Shown here one piece after another: positions 1-12,900 of a DNA stretch of 64,000 bases (position 1 is the first letter of the stretch; every line of letters begins with the position of its first letter). Below the pieces are notes generated by a model. The model was not told the DNA's origin. It was given only the letters and a program-made list of their open reading frames with translations, and did no database searches. The stretch spans positions 639,368,306 to 639,432,305 of the forward strand of contig NC_057863.1 in NCBI RefSeq assembly GCF_019393635.1, written 5' to 3'. The DNA comes from Dromiciops gliroides (Eukaryota > Chordata > Mammalia > Microbiotheria > Microbiotheriidae). Both the position numbers and the translations under genes were made by a program.

Positions 1-832
1 AGATCAGTGATCCACCAAATGAGTGGATCAAAGACCAGGATGGATAGTGACGTGTGCCCTGTTTCCCTCTTTGTCCAGTTGGCCCTACTCTGGGCTCCTT
101 CCATAGAGTTTTCAGCCTTTCAGTCAGCTGCTTGTTTCTCCCATTCAGTCTTGTTGCCAGGCAGTTGCTCTTCCATTTATAGAACATTTTACAATTGACA
201 AAGTTGCTCCATTATTCCATTACATTTCATTATCTTAATTGATCCTTGAAACAGGTAGCCAGGGTGGGAATTATTGTTTTTTCCTGACAAGGAAACTGAA
301 GGGATTGAAGCTGTTGTGACTTGGCCAGAGTCACACAGTAAGTGGTGTGGCCAGAGCTTGACTCCAGGCCCCAACTCCTGTTCTAGTGCTCTCTGTCTTG
401 TGGCATGCAGCCAAGTGGAATGTGAAAGACAGATGAGGATGCCAGAGGACTTGGGGAAGGTTGGAATCCATTGGGCTTACACCAAAAACAATTCTAATAG
501 GGTTGAAAAGTGTGTTTGGCCTAAAGGGAGAAGTTAGTACATCTGCCCGGTGTCTATGTGTCTGTGTCTGTGTCTGTGTATACATGTGTGAGAGCCTTAG
601 GGTGAGGGGCAGGGGGCGTTGAAGAACACTTACTGTAGGCCACATTTGAGATGTGATCATACAAATCATTTCTTAACTGACATTTTGGTTGAAAATCTGA
701 GCCAGGGTCCCGATCTCATAAAAGAAGAGTCCTGAATCCTAGCTTACATGTATCCTTATAACTGATATTTAAATGAACTTCCTGGAACTTGAGTATGTTC
801 CTAGGAGTGTAACAGGCTGTTTCCCTCATCAG
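1..832. other. CDK11 intron, upstream part, no exon seen
   Basis: The expected upstream CDK11 exon (HHRKDEKRKEKRRHRSHSAE region) is not present, so this is intron. It contains a MIR-like SINE in reverse orientation and a short TG-rich stretch near 555-590. Confidence 0.6.
215..420 (-). mobile_element. MIR-like SINE
   Basis: Reverse-oriented MIR core: GACAAGGAAACTGAAGGG and GTGACTTGGCCAGAGTCACA. Diverged, so old. Confidence 0.6.
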
Positions 833-971
833 GGAAGCACGCCAGGGTGAAAGAGAAGGAGCGAGAACACGAGCGGCGGAAAAGGCATCGGGAGGAGCAG
901 GATAAGGCGCGGCGGGAGTGGGAGAGGCAGAAGAGGAGGGAGATGGCTCGAGAGCATTCCAGGAGGGAGAG
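833..971 (+). CDS. CDK11B: CDK11 exon a: basic helical linker
   Basis: First CDK11 exon in the window. It follows a pyrimidine tract and AG at 831-832 and ends at GTGAGA. The first two bases finish a Gly codon. It encodes the Lys/Arg/Glu-rich segment beginning [20 protein letters not shown], residues 1-45. Confidence 0.95.
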
Positions 972-3900
972 GTGAGAGCCTTTCCTTAGTGAACCAGCCT
1001 TGGAAGGCATCGAGTAAGCACTGTAGCAACGGTCGCTGCCACCATCATCACCATCCGCATCATCAGTGACAGCGGTATCACTTATAAGATGCAGAACACA
1101 GGATTGAGCACTGTGCCAGGGAGTACAATAGTAGGAGTAAGGAATGAAAAAGCATAAGAAGAAAAGAATACAATTCAGGCTCAGTTCATAAGTGCCAGGT
1201 GAAGAGGGAATGAAAGAACTCAGTGTGGGATAATATTAGGCAACGAAAATGGCCTAGAGGAATATAATTTTGACCCGAGTTTTATAGGAAATGACGGAAA
1301 TATATCAAAGGAGAAAAGGGTAGTCCAGAGAATTAGCAAGTTGTGTTCTAAATGTAGCTAAAGCAAAGGACTCAGCCAAGGATTCATGAGAAATGAGGGA
1401 GGGAGCCTGTGGGAGCTGACTGACAGGCGTCCTTCAATGACAGCTTAAAAAATTAGGGACTCCAGATCCTTGGACAGGAGAGCCCCAGGACTAAAAGATG
1501 TTCTCAGCCGAGCCCTGTAGCATCACTCAGGCAGGGTAGATTAGAGCAGGAAGAAGCTGGAGGCAGAGAAAAGAGCTGGCAGCAGGGGCCAAGGGAAGGC
1601 CACCAAAACTGCATGGGTGGCAAAGACTTCATAATGCCAAGGAGAGCCGGTGTTTCCAAAGCCCAGGGGTCTCATTGGATTCCCCCAACAACCCTATGAG
1701 GTTGATGCTATTGTTATTCCCCCTAGATTTCTTAACTAATGGGACATGAAGGTAAGGAGAGAGAAGAGGTGGCAATAAATGAGTTTAGGAAAGCAGCAGA
1801 ATGGTGTGGAGAACCTCGACCAGCCCTGGGGCTGGCGACAAAAAAGAGGCGTCCTCTCCTCTCATGGAGCGTGCGGTATATAAACCAGTCCGTATAATAC
1901 AAGATGATGGACAGCCAGGTGGTACGGTGCTTAGAGGGATGGGCTTAGACTCAAGAAGACCTGAGTTTGAATCCCATCTCAGACACTTAGTAGCTGGGTG
2001 ACCTCAGACAAGTTGTTTCACCTCTTTCAGCCTCAGTCTCATCATGTAAGCTGAAGGGGTTGGGTTTGTTGGCCCTTAAGGTCCCTTCTAGCTCTAAACC
2101 TGTGCTCATCAGGTTCCATGAGCGCTAAATAATTGCTCTTTAAAGTTATACCAGGGGTGGCTAGGTGGCGCAGTGGATAGAGCACTGGCCCTGGAGTCAG
2201 GAGTACCTGAGTTCAAATCCGGCCTTAGACACTTAACACTTACTAGCTGTGTGACCCTGGGCAAGTCACTTGACCCCAATTGCCTCACTAAAAAAAAAAA
2301 CAAAAACAAAAAGTTATACTAGGGGAAAAGGTGGCACTTAGTGGCACCGGGGAGTTTTCATGAGAGAGGTGGTGTCAGAGCTGGGTGGGAGAGGGAGGCA
2401 GATTCCTAGACCCACAGGAAACAGCGACCAGCCCCTGCTCTGGGGAAACCATTGGCTGAAGCTGAGAGGACGTGGAAGACTGGCTGCAAAGGGAAGGGAA
2501 AGAGGTGCCAAGTTGGGGAGCGCCTTGAGTCCCAGCCCAAGGTGTTTAAACTATTGGGGAGGCAGAGAGGACCCATTAGAGGGCTTGAGAGAAGAGGGAG
2601 ATCACTCAGTCTGTGTGTCCCGGAGGTGATCTGGCCTCAGGTGAAGGATGAGAAGGGACCCAGCAACGCCTGGGAAGAGGCTCCTGCACTGCAGGAGGGC
2701 ATGCAGGGAGCAGGGTGTGATCGAGGCCAGTGCACAAGATAGGACGGCGTGGGGCCATGGCAGAGAAAGCGCCATGCAGCCTGCTTTGAGCAGGATGAAG
2801 GTGTCCGATTGGAGAAGGAGGGAGGCAGTGGAGACAGGTGATCCTCCCGTAAGCTTTAGGCTTGAAAGTGAGAGGCAGAGGATGGTGGTCGAAATACCCC
2901 CTGGATTGTGGGAAGGCTTCCCCCATCCCCAGAAGGGATCTCCTGACAGGCTTAAACAGAAAGGAAAGTTCTGGTGGGATATGAGAGGTGTGAGGGGCAC
3001 AGCCACAGAATGTCAGAATTGGAACTAGTACCACCCCCTCCCCACAAATTGTTAGGAAGTTTTTCCCCACATCAAACCTAAATTTGCATGTTTGCAGCTT
3101 CTGCCCACTGCTCTTAGTTCTTCGTGGAGGGGCCAAGGAAAAGAAGTAAGCCTAGCTAGGTCTGGACTTGATGCAAACAGTGATTCCCCTGATTTGGTTG
3201 CATTCTTCAAATTCACATGGCCTATTTCCATTGAGCTGGAACCAATGACCATATTTTACATTCAAATCCACAGGCCTCCTTCAGGGGATTCGTGATTCAC
3301 TAATAGGGACCTCAGTGTATGGGTGCAGATCAGACTAGGGGACTGTGGAGGCCCCTCCTGCATTCAGTCAGGTCTTCTATGTGATAACGTGGAGGTGGTT
3401 GGCCTGTCCTTTCTTCCTTCTAGACTAGTGTCTCCATTTCCTTCAGCCAGTGTCCTGATGAAGCGGACTTCAGGTTCTTCACCAATACTCTTCCTGCTCT
3501 ATGATGTCCCACACTGAACTCTGGATTCAGATGGGGTCAGACAAGGGCTGAGGAGAATGAGACTGTCGCCACACCTCTTAGGGGAACCCGAGATCCTCAG
3601 AGCTTTGTCTGTTTCCACACCGGTGCTCACCCAGGCGACCGGCCATCCATTAAAACCTCCAGATTTTTTTCAGACAGCTGGTCTGGCTAGACCTTGCTTC
3701 CCTGGTGAGGAGAAGAGGCATTTCATCTTGATTAGATTCGGCCTAACCCTCTAACCTACCAAGGTGTCATCTGTTGTACTCACTTTCCCTCCTGGCTTTT
3801 TAGCTTCCCATCTGGGCCTTTATCTAAAGCACTGATACAAATAGTCCCCATTAGAGAGCTGTGCCATCATCAAGGACTCTGGGAATCCATCCATTCCTAT

Positions 3901-6900
3901 TTCCCAGTCCATCCAGTTGTGCCATTGTCCAGCTTGCCTTTCACCAACTTTTTCCCCTGCTTTGGAAGTGTTTACATAGTTTATTTATGCTCTGGTGAAA
4001 ACACCCTCCCTTTTTGCCAGCACCAACTTTTGCCTTTGTGGCGCCCCTAACTCCTTCATTCCGTTCTTGTGTTTCTTTTGCTGCTTCCTTGGGGTCTTTC
4101 CCTTCTCATGTAGGCCATGATGTGTAAGTCTGTGCTCTGCTTCATTTTTCTGTGCATAGTCAAGAGAATCATGGATCATGCCAGAGCCTGGTGTTTTGCC
4201 ACCACCAAAATGAGTGCTGAATCCAGAGGCAAAAATGACATCTGGGGGGCGGCTAGGTGGCACAGTGGATAAAGCACTGGCCCTGGATTCAGGAGGACCT
4301 GAGTTCAAATCCGGTCTCAGACACTTGAAACTTACTAGCTGTGTGACCCTGGGCAAGTCACTTAACCCCTGTTGCCCGCCCCCCCCCCCCCAAAAAAAAA
4401 AAAGACATCTGGATTTGTCTCAAACTTCAGTCCTAGGTTCTGTGGCTTTTCCAGGATGATGGTCATCTGTAGCCATCTTTTTACATGGAAGAAGTCTGTC
4501 ATGAACCTCCTGGTTCTGATGGTTACAGTGTCCTTCATGGTGGTGGCCAGACAAGGAGAGGCCTCACCAACTTTTTAATAAGAATTGCACGGGCTACTTC
4601 CTCAAACACTTAAATAAAGTCTAGGAAAACTGCTTAGGCCAGGCGTGAGGGGGCACTTCTATAATCCCTGCTTCCCAGGAGGCTGAAGCTGGGAGAGCGA
4701 TCACTTGGACTCAGGAGCTCTGAGGGCTCAAGCCTATCGGGGATCCTCAGTATGTCTAGCAGCACTAGGGGGAGCTCCCAGGGGCCCCAAGCTGGCAAAG
4801 AAGGAGAAGGAGCAAAGCTGCCTGGGTCAGAAATGCTGCTATGCCGATCAGTGATGGGTTTGAGCCCATGAGTGGCGGCTGCACTTCCAACCTGGCTAAC
4901 GTAGGGAGACCCAGTCTTCAAACAACCTAAACAGCCCTCCCCCTCCTTCAAAAAACTCTATTTGTTGCTGTAAGCTGACCTGCCCCTCCAGTGATGCCAG
5001 CAGGAAAAGAAGCAACTTGCTGAAACCATCCTGGTCTGGCAGCCTCTTCCTTTTCTAGACATGTACAAACAGTTTTTGAGAATACGGACATGTTATTGGA
5101 ACATAGGGAAAAATATGGCTTATATATGGGTGGTGTTGAGGAGTTGAAATCACGCTCATTAGCCCATCATGTCCTTTGACCACTTTTCTTTTGGGGAATG
5201 ACTCTCAGTGTTCTAGAATTGGAACAGCTCACTATACATTTTAGACATCCAGCCTTTATTGTTGAAACCCGATGCCAGTGTTTTCCTGCTCTGGTGTTTG
5301 TTTCTCTTCTTCTACATTTGGTTGTGAAAGGTACCTGCTCTCTTCTCTTCTTAATTTTTGATGATGTGATCATTTAGATTCAAGTTGTGTAGAAGATAAT
5401 GCTCTAAACCTGATTTGAGACTAAATACAGTGTTTCAACATTTCTTGTCAAAACGAAAGCTCTTCCGGTGGTCCTTGATGGCCTTGGGTTTATCAGCTAC
5501 TGAACTATTTACTGTTTGCAGTTGTTTCTCGTTCTTGCTTATGCGCCAGGCAGTTTTGAGGACCATTGCTTTCCAACGGTTGGCGTTATGGTAACGCTGC
5601 ACCCTCTTCATTTGTGCCTTTTTCATTTTTCCCTTGAGATTTTAGACATTTGTTCTTCACTAATTTGATGGGCGTGACACAAACCCTATAGATTAATGTA
5701 AGTAGTGTCACCATTTTTATTCTATTGGTGTTATCCAACATAGAGTGACTATGTCTCCAGTTATTTGTTTCCCTTGATTTTTTTTGTTTGTTTTGGTTTT
5801 TGGTTTTTTTAGTGAGGCAGTTGGGGTTAAGTGACTTGCCCAGGGTCACACAGCTAGTAAGTGTTAAGTGTCTGAGGCCGGATTTGAACTCAGGAACTCC
5901 TGAATCCAGGGCCGGTGCTTTATCCACTGAGCCACCTAGCCGCGCCCTCCCCCCCCCCCCCCAGTGGGTTTCTTAATGATACCTTTCTTGCATTATGTCA
6001 TCTGTGGCCTTCAGAGTGCTGCCACCTCTGTTCTCTTAGATTGCGGCTTCTCTAGTCAAATACCAACAATTCCTTCCCTCCTTTGTCTTTTTCACTTTAG
6101 ATTTTTATTTGAATTTGCAGACCACCAAGCACAGCATTCTTGCCAGCCCTTCCTGGGTGCGTACTCTCCCTGCCTGAGAGCCTGGCAGTGTTCTCATTTA
6201 AACTCAGTAAGTGTTAGAAATCCGGCCACCCTCTTCGTGGCATGCAGTTCACCTCTTGGGCCTCCTTGACTTCAGTGGACACCAGTGAGGAAAACACAAC
6301 TTATGCCCTGTGCTCTTGCGTTCTTGCCGAGGACATTTGTAATCTTGGATATTTAGAGTCTTTTCAGGGTCTTTTGGGCCAGTCTTGGCCGTCTTCATCA
6401 GAGGCCAGGAGGCTCCAAGCCCCAGGAAGACCACGGGCCCACTCTCGCTCTTGACTGACTGACAAACAGCTCCCCAGATGCCCTGAGCAAGTGAGTCCCC
6501 GCCCCCTCAGCTCCTCTCCTTGGGCCTCTGGATCATCAGTTGTCATCCTGGCCTCTGCACATGAGACTTGTTGATCGCTTGTGCACTACAGCCACATTCC
6601 GGGGCCCTCCGGGCCCTGCCATGCTTTGCTCTTCCTCACTTCTGTGTTGCCTGACAAATGGGTTAGTGGGTCCACAGTGGATGTGCACAGTTTAGTCACT
6701 TTGTAAACATAATTTCAAATTGCTTTCCATTAGGGTTGGACTGGACAGTAGCTCTGCAAACAACACATTTGTATGGCCATCTTCCCCCTATTTCCATCTT
6801 TTCTCAGCTTTGCCAATTTGCTGGGTAGGAGATGAAACCTCAGTGTCATTTTGATTTGTATTCCACTCACTAGGTGCTTTGGGAGCAGTCTTTTCCAAGT

Positions 6901-9900
6901 ACACTAGTTTATAGTTCTTTTGAGGACATTTCATTTCTATTCTTTGAACAAACAGTTGGGGAATGAATGGCTCTTTATTTGACATAAAGACAGTTCTCGA
7001 TTTGCATAAATTCTCACCATGAAATTCACCTCTGCAGAAAACTGGGAAACAATTTTTACAGTCAGTATTTCTGATAAAGGCCTCATTTCTAAAATACATA
7101 GGGAACTAAATCAAATTTATAAGAATGTAAATCATTCCCCAATTAAGAAATGGTCAAAGGATATGAACAGGCAGATTTCTGATGAAGAAATCAAAGCTAT
7201 CTATTGCCATTTGAAAAAATTATCTAAATCACTATTGATCAGAGAAATGAAAATTAAAACAACTCTGAGGTACCAACTCACACCTATCAGATTGTCTAAT
7301 ATGACAAAAAAGGAAAATAATAAATGTTGGAGAAGCTGTGGAAAAATTGGAACACTAATCCATTGTTGGTGGAGCTGTGAACTGATCCAACCATTCTGGT
7401 TTTTTTGGGTTTTTTTAGTGAGGCAATTGGGGTTAAGTGACTTGCCCAGGATCACACAGCTAGTAAGTGTTAAGTGTCTGAGGCTGGATTTGAACTCAGG
7501 TACTCCTGAATCCAGTGCCGGTGCTCTATCCACTGCGCCACCTAGCTGCCCCTTGATCCAACCTTTCTGGAGAGCAATTTGGAATTATGCCCAAAGGGCT
7601 ATGGGACTGTTCATACCCTTTGACCCAGTGGTACCACTGCTAGATCTATATTCCAAAGAGATCATAGAAGAGGGAAAAGGATGCACACATACAAAAATAT
7701 TTATAGCAGCTCTCTTTGTGGTGGCAAAAATTTGGAAATTGAGGGAACACCCATCAATTGGGGAATTGGCTAAACAAATTGTGGTATATGAATGTAATGG
7801 AATACTATTGTGCTGTAAGAAACAGTGAGCAGGAGGAGTTCAGAGAAACCTGGAAGGACTTACATGAACTGATGCTGACTGAGAGGAGCAGAACCAGAAC
7901 ATTGTACACAGTAACAGCAACATTGTGTGATGAACAATGGGGATAGACTTGGCTCTTCTCAGCAGTGCAATGATCCAAAACAGTTTCAAAGAACTCATGA
8001 TGGAAAATGTTCTCAACATCCAGAAACAAAGAACTGTGGATTATGAATGCAGATTGAACCATACTGTTTCTACTTTGGGGCTGGGTTTTTTCCTTCTTTT
8101 TTGAGGTTTTTCCCTTTTGCTCTGATTCTTCTTTCTTTCTTTTTAATAAAAGTATTTTATTATTTTCCAGTTACATGTAGAGATAGTTTTCAACATTTGT
8201 TTTTTTTTTTGTTTGTTTTTTTAGTGAGGCAATTGGAGTTAGGTGACTTGTCCAGGGTCACACAGCTAGTAAGTGTTAAGTGTCTGAGGCCGGATTTGAA
8301 CTCAGGTACTCCTGACTCCAGGGCCGGTGCTCTATCCACTGCACCACCTAGCTGCCCCTATCAACATTTGTTTTTATAAGATTTCTAGTTTCAAATTTTT
8401 TTTCCCTCCCTCCCCAAGACAGGAAGCATTCTGATATAGGTTATATATGTACAATCACATTAAACCTAGTTCTGCATTAGTCATGAATCAGAACAAAAAG
8501 GAAAAACCTCAAAAAAAGAACAAAAAAAATAAAAATAGTATGGTTTAATCTGCATCTAGATTCCATAGTTCTTTTTTTTCTAGATTTGGAGAGCATTTTC
8601 CATCATGAGTCCTTTGGAACTATCTGATTCTTTTTTCACAAGATGACTAATGCAGAAATATGTTTAGTGTGATTATACATTTATAACTTATCAAATTGCT
8701 TTTTGTCTTGGAGAAAGGGGGAGGGTGGGAGAAAATGTTGGTACTAAAAATCCTATGAAAACAAATGTTGAAAACTATCCTTATATGTAACTGGAAAATA
8801 ATAAAATACTTTTGTTGAAAGAAAGAAAGAAATTCGCCTCTGGGTGGGGCCAGACATTGGCAGGGTGCCCTGCTCCCAGCAATGAAGCCTCTGGCTGAGG
8901 GTCTGCAGGCTGTGGAAAGGTCTGCTTATGTGGAAGCAGAGCTGGCTATATTGGTGTTCATTCCCTGTAGCAGATTCTTCATGCAAAGACTGTTTTCCCA
9001 GGCAGCAGTTTCCCTTCTTCTGGTTGCATTGATTTTACTCATTCAGAAGCTTTTCTGTCTCCTAGAATAGAAACTGTCTCTTATCTTTTATGATCTCTGC
9101 TTTTTCCCAGAGATGGGAAAGGCACCTGACTTCATTCTCCGATAATTATTTTGGTGGTGGGATTTTTTATGTTCAGGTCAGGCATCTATTCTGAGCTTGT
9201 GCATAAGATGTTGGTCTGAACTTCCCAGCCTTCCCACTATTTCTCTTTCAAAAGGGCATTCTGGGGCAGCTAGGTGGCACAGTGGATAAAGCACCAGCCC
9301 TGGATTCAGGAAGACCTGAGTTCAAATCTGGCCTCAGACACTTGACACTTACTAACTGTGTGACCTTGGTCGAGTCACTTAAACCCTCATTGCCCCACCA
9401 AAAAAAAAAAAGCATTCTTCTCCATGAGTCAGTGTCCTCAGTTTTCACAGCGGTCCTTCTTGCCTTCTGCCACCTGGGTAGGCTGCTCCTCCACATTTGC
9501 CCCCGTCTCCCCTCCACTTGTTCCTGTTAATGCCAGACTCGTGGCTAGAAGCTGCATGGAGGTTGCAGAGGCAGAAACCCAATCTGTTTCATTCAGACCC
9601 CTGCAAACTTCTCTATGGGGCTCTCATTTTTAGAGTGCTCTTGAGTGCCCATCATTCTCTCTACAGAACTGTTTTAACACGTTTACACCCTTGTATCACT
9701 TCCTTCTGGCCCTTCTCCCACCTCTCACCTTATTAAATTGCATCAACTTCTTTTCCTTTTAAGATAAATCTTATTTTGTTGCTGTCTTTTCTTCTTACGT
9801 TGATGCTAAATATAACCATTCCTCCTCCCCGTCCGGGGAGCTAGCCCTATTACAGAAAAAGAAAAGGAAGGAAGAAAATCAGAAAAGGCCCAGGACTCCT

Positions 9901-12900
9901 GGCACACTGACGTTCTTGCCAGCCCATCCCAGGTGCGTGCTCTCCCTGGCCAAGAGCCTGGAATCCTTGTTTTACACGGATTGAGGTTTGGAAATCCCAG
10001 CCCCGTCCGCAGACATTGTGTCCTTGGCCAGCTGTTCTCCCAGGTTAGCTGCTCTCTTTGGCTCCTCTCATTTTCTAAACTCTTCTCCTGAGCCAACCAT
10101 AGGCACTCTAGCAACATGACTATTGGCTTTCCCTTTGCTCAATAACTTCTTTTACCTCCTATCTTGCCGTCTCACCAGTTTGTTTCATATTTTGCTTTTT
10201 CTTAGTTCTATCAGTTTGCCAAGTAACCTCTCCTTGATTCCTCCTCCTCAGTCCTTTCCCTCCTTCATATAAGAAGGGATGGGATCCAGAGGATGGGTAG
10301 AGAAGGTAGCTTTGGCCGGAAGGGGGAATAGATTGTCTGAGACAGGCGGAGCTGAAGGAGAATCCCCTCTGCCCCATCATCCCACGCTAGGGCTGCAGGG
10401 GCAAGGCAGCTTCTTGAGTTTGGTTGTTAGCTGTCTGCCCACTGAAATATGGAACTCCCTATGAGGGGAGAAAAAGATAAAAAACCTCTCCCATCCTATT
10501 TCCTGACCAGCTCTCTCCTCCCACTTGTCCCTCACTTCTTCAGTAAGTTGGCTCAGTGGTAAAGAGAATTGGAGCCTGTTGTCATTTGAGGGCCTGGAGT
10601 CAGCTGTGCCCTTGCAGTTTTAGAGGCAATATTGAGAGGCCAAGTGAGAGCAGAAGCAAAGATCCCAGACCTGTTTGGCACAGCTAGGGATACACACATT
10701 GACAGACACTGGGCACAGGGACTTCCCAGGAGCAGTGGAGGGTGAGGGTGGTGGGGACAGGCAGGCAGCCTCCCTTTGGCTAGTTGGTCTCAGTCTCAGC
10801 AGAATTGGCTGGTTTTTGCCACTGATGTGCAGGGAGGAACCAAATTAGGAAGATCGACAGCTTGAGCTTTGAGGAGAGTGGCACCTTCTGCACGCCTTAG
10901 AGTCCTCCTGAGTCTCCTGTAGATAGCAACAAAAGGTTAAGTGACTTGCCAAGGGTCACAGCAGGAGTGGCTCAGAGGTGCTCCCCATGGACTCAGGCTA
11001 CCCGTGCTAGGCTGGGCTCAGCCATCCCATTGGCGTTGGGTGGTCTTTAATGTACTTTGAGACTTTGTTTTGTCCTACTAGCAAGTGCATTGACTCATAG
11101 TTCCCACAAAAATGATACATTTTTATTCTGTTAGGAAGCGCTAAAAATAATTCTCTGTGGTCTCCCGGTTTTTAGCTTTTGGTACAATTGAATAACAATA
11201 GTAATAGAATGGCTAGCATTTACGTAGCGTTTTACGGTGTGTGGAATACTTTCCATCTGTTTTCTCACTTGGTCCACATAACCCTAGAAGGTAAATGCCG
11301 TTGAGAGAGTTTAAATGACTTGCACCAGGTCACAAAGCCAGTTAGCATCTGAGGCAGGATTTGAACTTGGGTCTTCTGAATCTAAGTCTAGCACTGAACA
11401 CACTGTACCACCTAGTTGCTCTATATTCTTCAAGAAGGCAACAGTGATTATGTCGCAATAATCAGGCAAAGGATGTTTTTCCCTCCCAAGTAACTCCCAG
11501 ATTTCTACCTAACTTATCAATAAAGTTTATGTTCACTCTGCCTTTGAGGTAAACTGATGGACTCTGAGAAGTCTTATATGGTAGAGTTGGGGGTGGGGGC
11601 GGGGGGAATGCCTCAAGTGCTGCAGCTATTGGAGAAATCAGGACTCGTCCCCGAGCCCTCTGAGCTGTCCTCATGACTTCCCCAGAGCTGCCCCTGTCTC
11701 TGCGTAGTTGATGGCATTTTTGTTTTTCGGGGCTCCCTTTAGAACTGGATTGTCTTGTGTACTTCAGACATTTTGATTGTGTAGTCTGGCAAAACATGAA
11801 CAGAAAAGCACTTGAGCCAGTGCCGGGGCCTTCCCATGTTCTGTTCTGCCAGAAGGAATCGGCTCCTTCTGCTAGTGACGATCTTTTCTCAGATCGGCTG
11901 TTGTGATGGAAGTTGTTGAGATTGAGCAAGCTGAGAAAAGGTCATTTGTAAATGAAAGTGCTAAAAACTATTGGAACCTTCCTATTTGAATTAAAAAAAA
12001 AGTAGGCATCTGATTGCTTCCAGGGACCGTCTTGAACAGCTGGAACGAAAGAGGGAACGAGAGCGGAAGATGCGGGAGCAGCAAAAGGAGCAAAGGGAGC
12101 AGAAGGAGCGGGAGAGGCGGGCCGAGGAGCGGCGCAAAGAGCGAGAGGCCAGAAGAGAAGGTAACGAGGCCTACGGGACTGTACATGGGGACACGGGGGC
12201 AGGCGGACCTCCTGGGCCTTGGCCTTCTCTCAAGAAAGGCTCACTGATGTGCGGAGCGCGTAAGGGCTGCTTTGGTGTTGTTAGGGCCAAATGCATCAAG
12301 CATTGATCACTGAAAGGTTAGCTGGAAGCTACCAGGTGTTTCTCAGAGAAAACAGATCATATATTTGTATCCTCCCTCTGTCGGCCTCTGTGTCAAAGTG
12401 AATGTGCACAAAATGGGAAGGTCCATTGTGGAGAAAGTTGTCGGCCTCGACAGACACTTGGAACACTTAGGTGTGTGCTTCTCACTTAGGAGAATCCCAG
12501 AGTTGGAAAAGACTTTAGGGGCCATCTAAGCCAAGCAGTGCCTAAACAAACGTCCGCTCCACAGCGTGCCAAAAGTGGTCTTCCGGCATTTATCTGGAGA
12601 CCCCAGCGAGGGCAAGCCCCTTCCCTCCTTCCCAAGGCCGCCCATTCCCTTTGGGACAGCTCTGGTCAGATCTCAATGTGCCTCTTTGGATCTTGTGGTC
12701 AGGGTAGGCTGGCAAGGCCCATTCTCAAGGAAGCCGTGCTTGTGTCCTTATCGAGAGGTGTGTTGTGATTCTTTAACAGAGGTTCTGTAATTTTGCCAGG
12801 AGCCAAAGTCACCTCCCTGGCCTTTAGGAAGGGACCCCATCTCTTCCTATTTTGAGAATCAAAACAGCCCCTGCCCTTCTCCAGACATTCCTGCAGTCAC

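Larger units (their letters stand above)
972..12023 (+). other. CDK11 11 kb intron filled with repeats
   Basis: Intron between exons a and b. Identified content: MIR and tRNA-SINE copies, a CR1/L3-like fragment, an RPS24 pseudogene, a 7SL pseudogene, and at least four L1 fragments. No conserved exon was recognised. Parts of 972-1900, 2320-2980, 9420-9780 and 10130-11180 show nothing I can name. Confidence 0.7.

Noticed and set aside
4637..4919. Functional SRP RNA gene or an Alu element
   Set aside because: Too many substitutions and indels for a working 7SL gene. Alu is primate-specific, and this copy retains S-domain sequence that Alu lacks.
7019..7828. 270-codon open frame as a host gene
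   Set aside because: L1 ORF2 fragment with an antisense SINE inside; no start context, promoter or known homologue.
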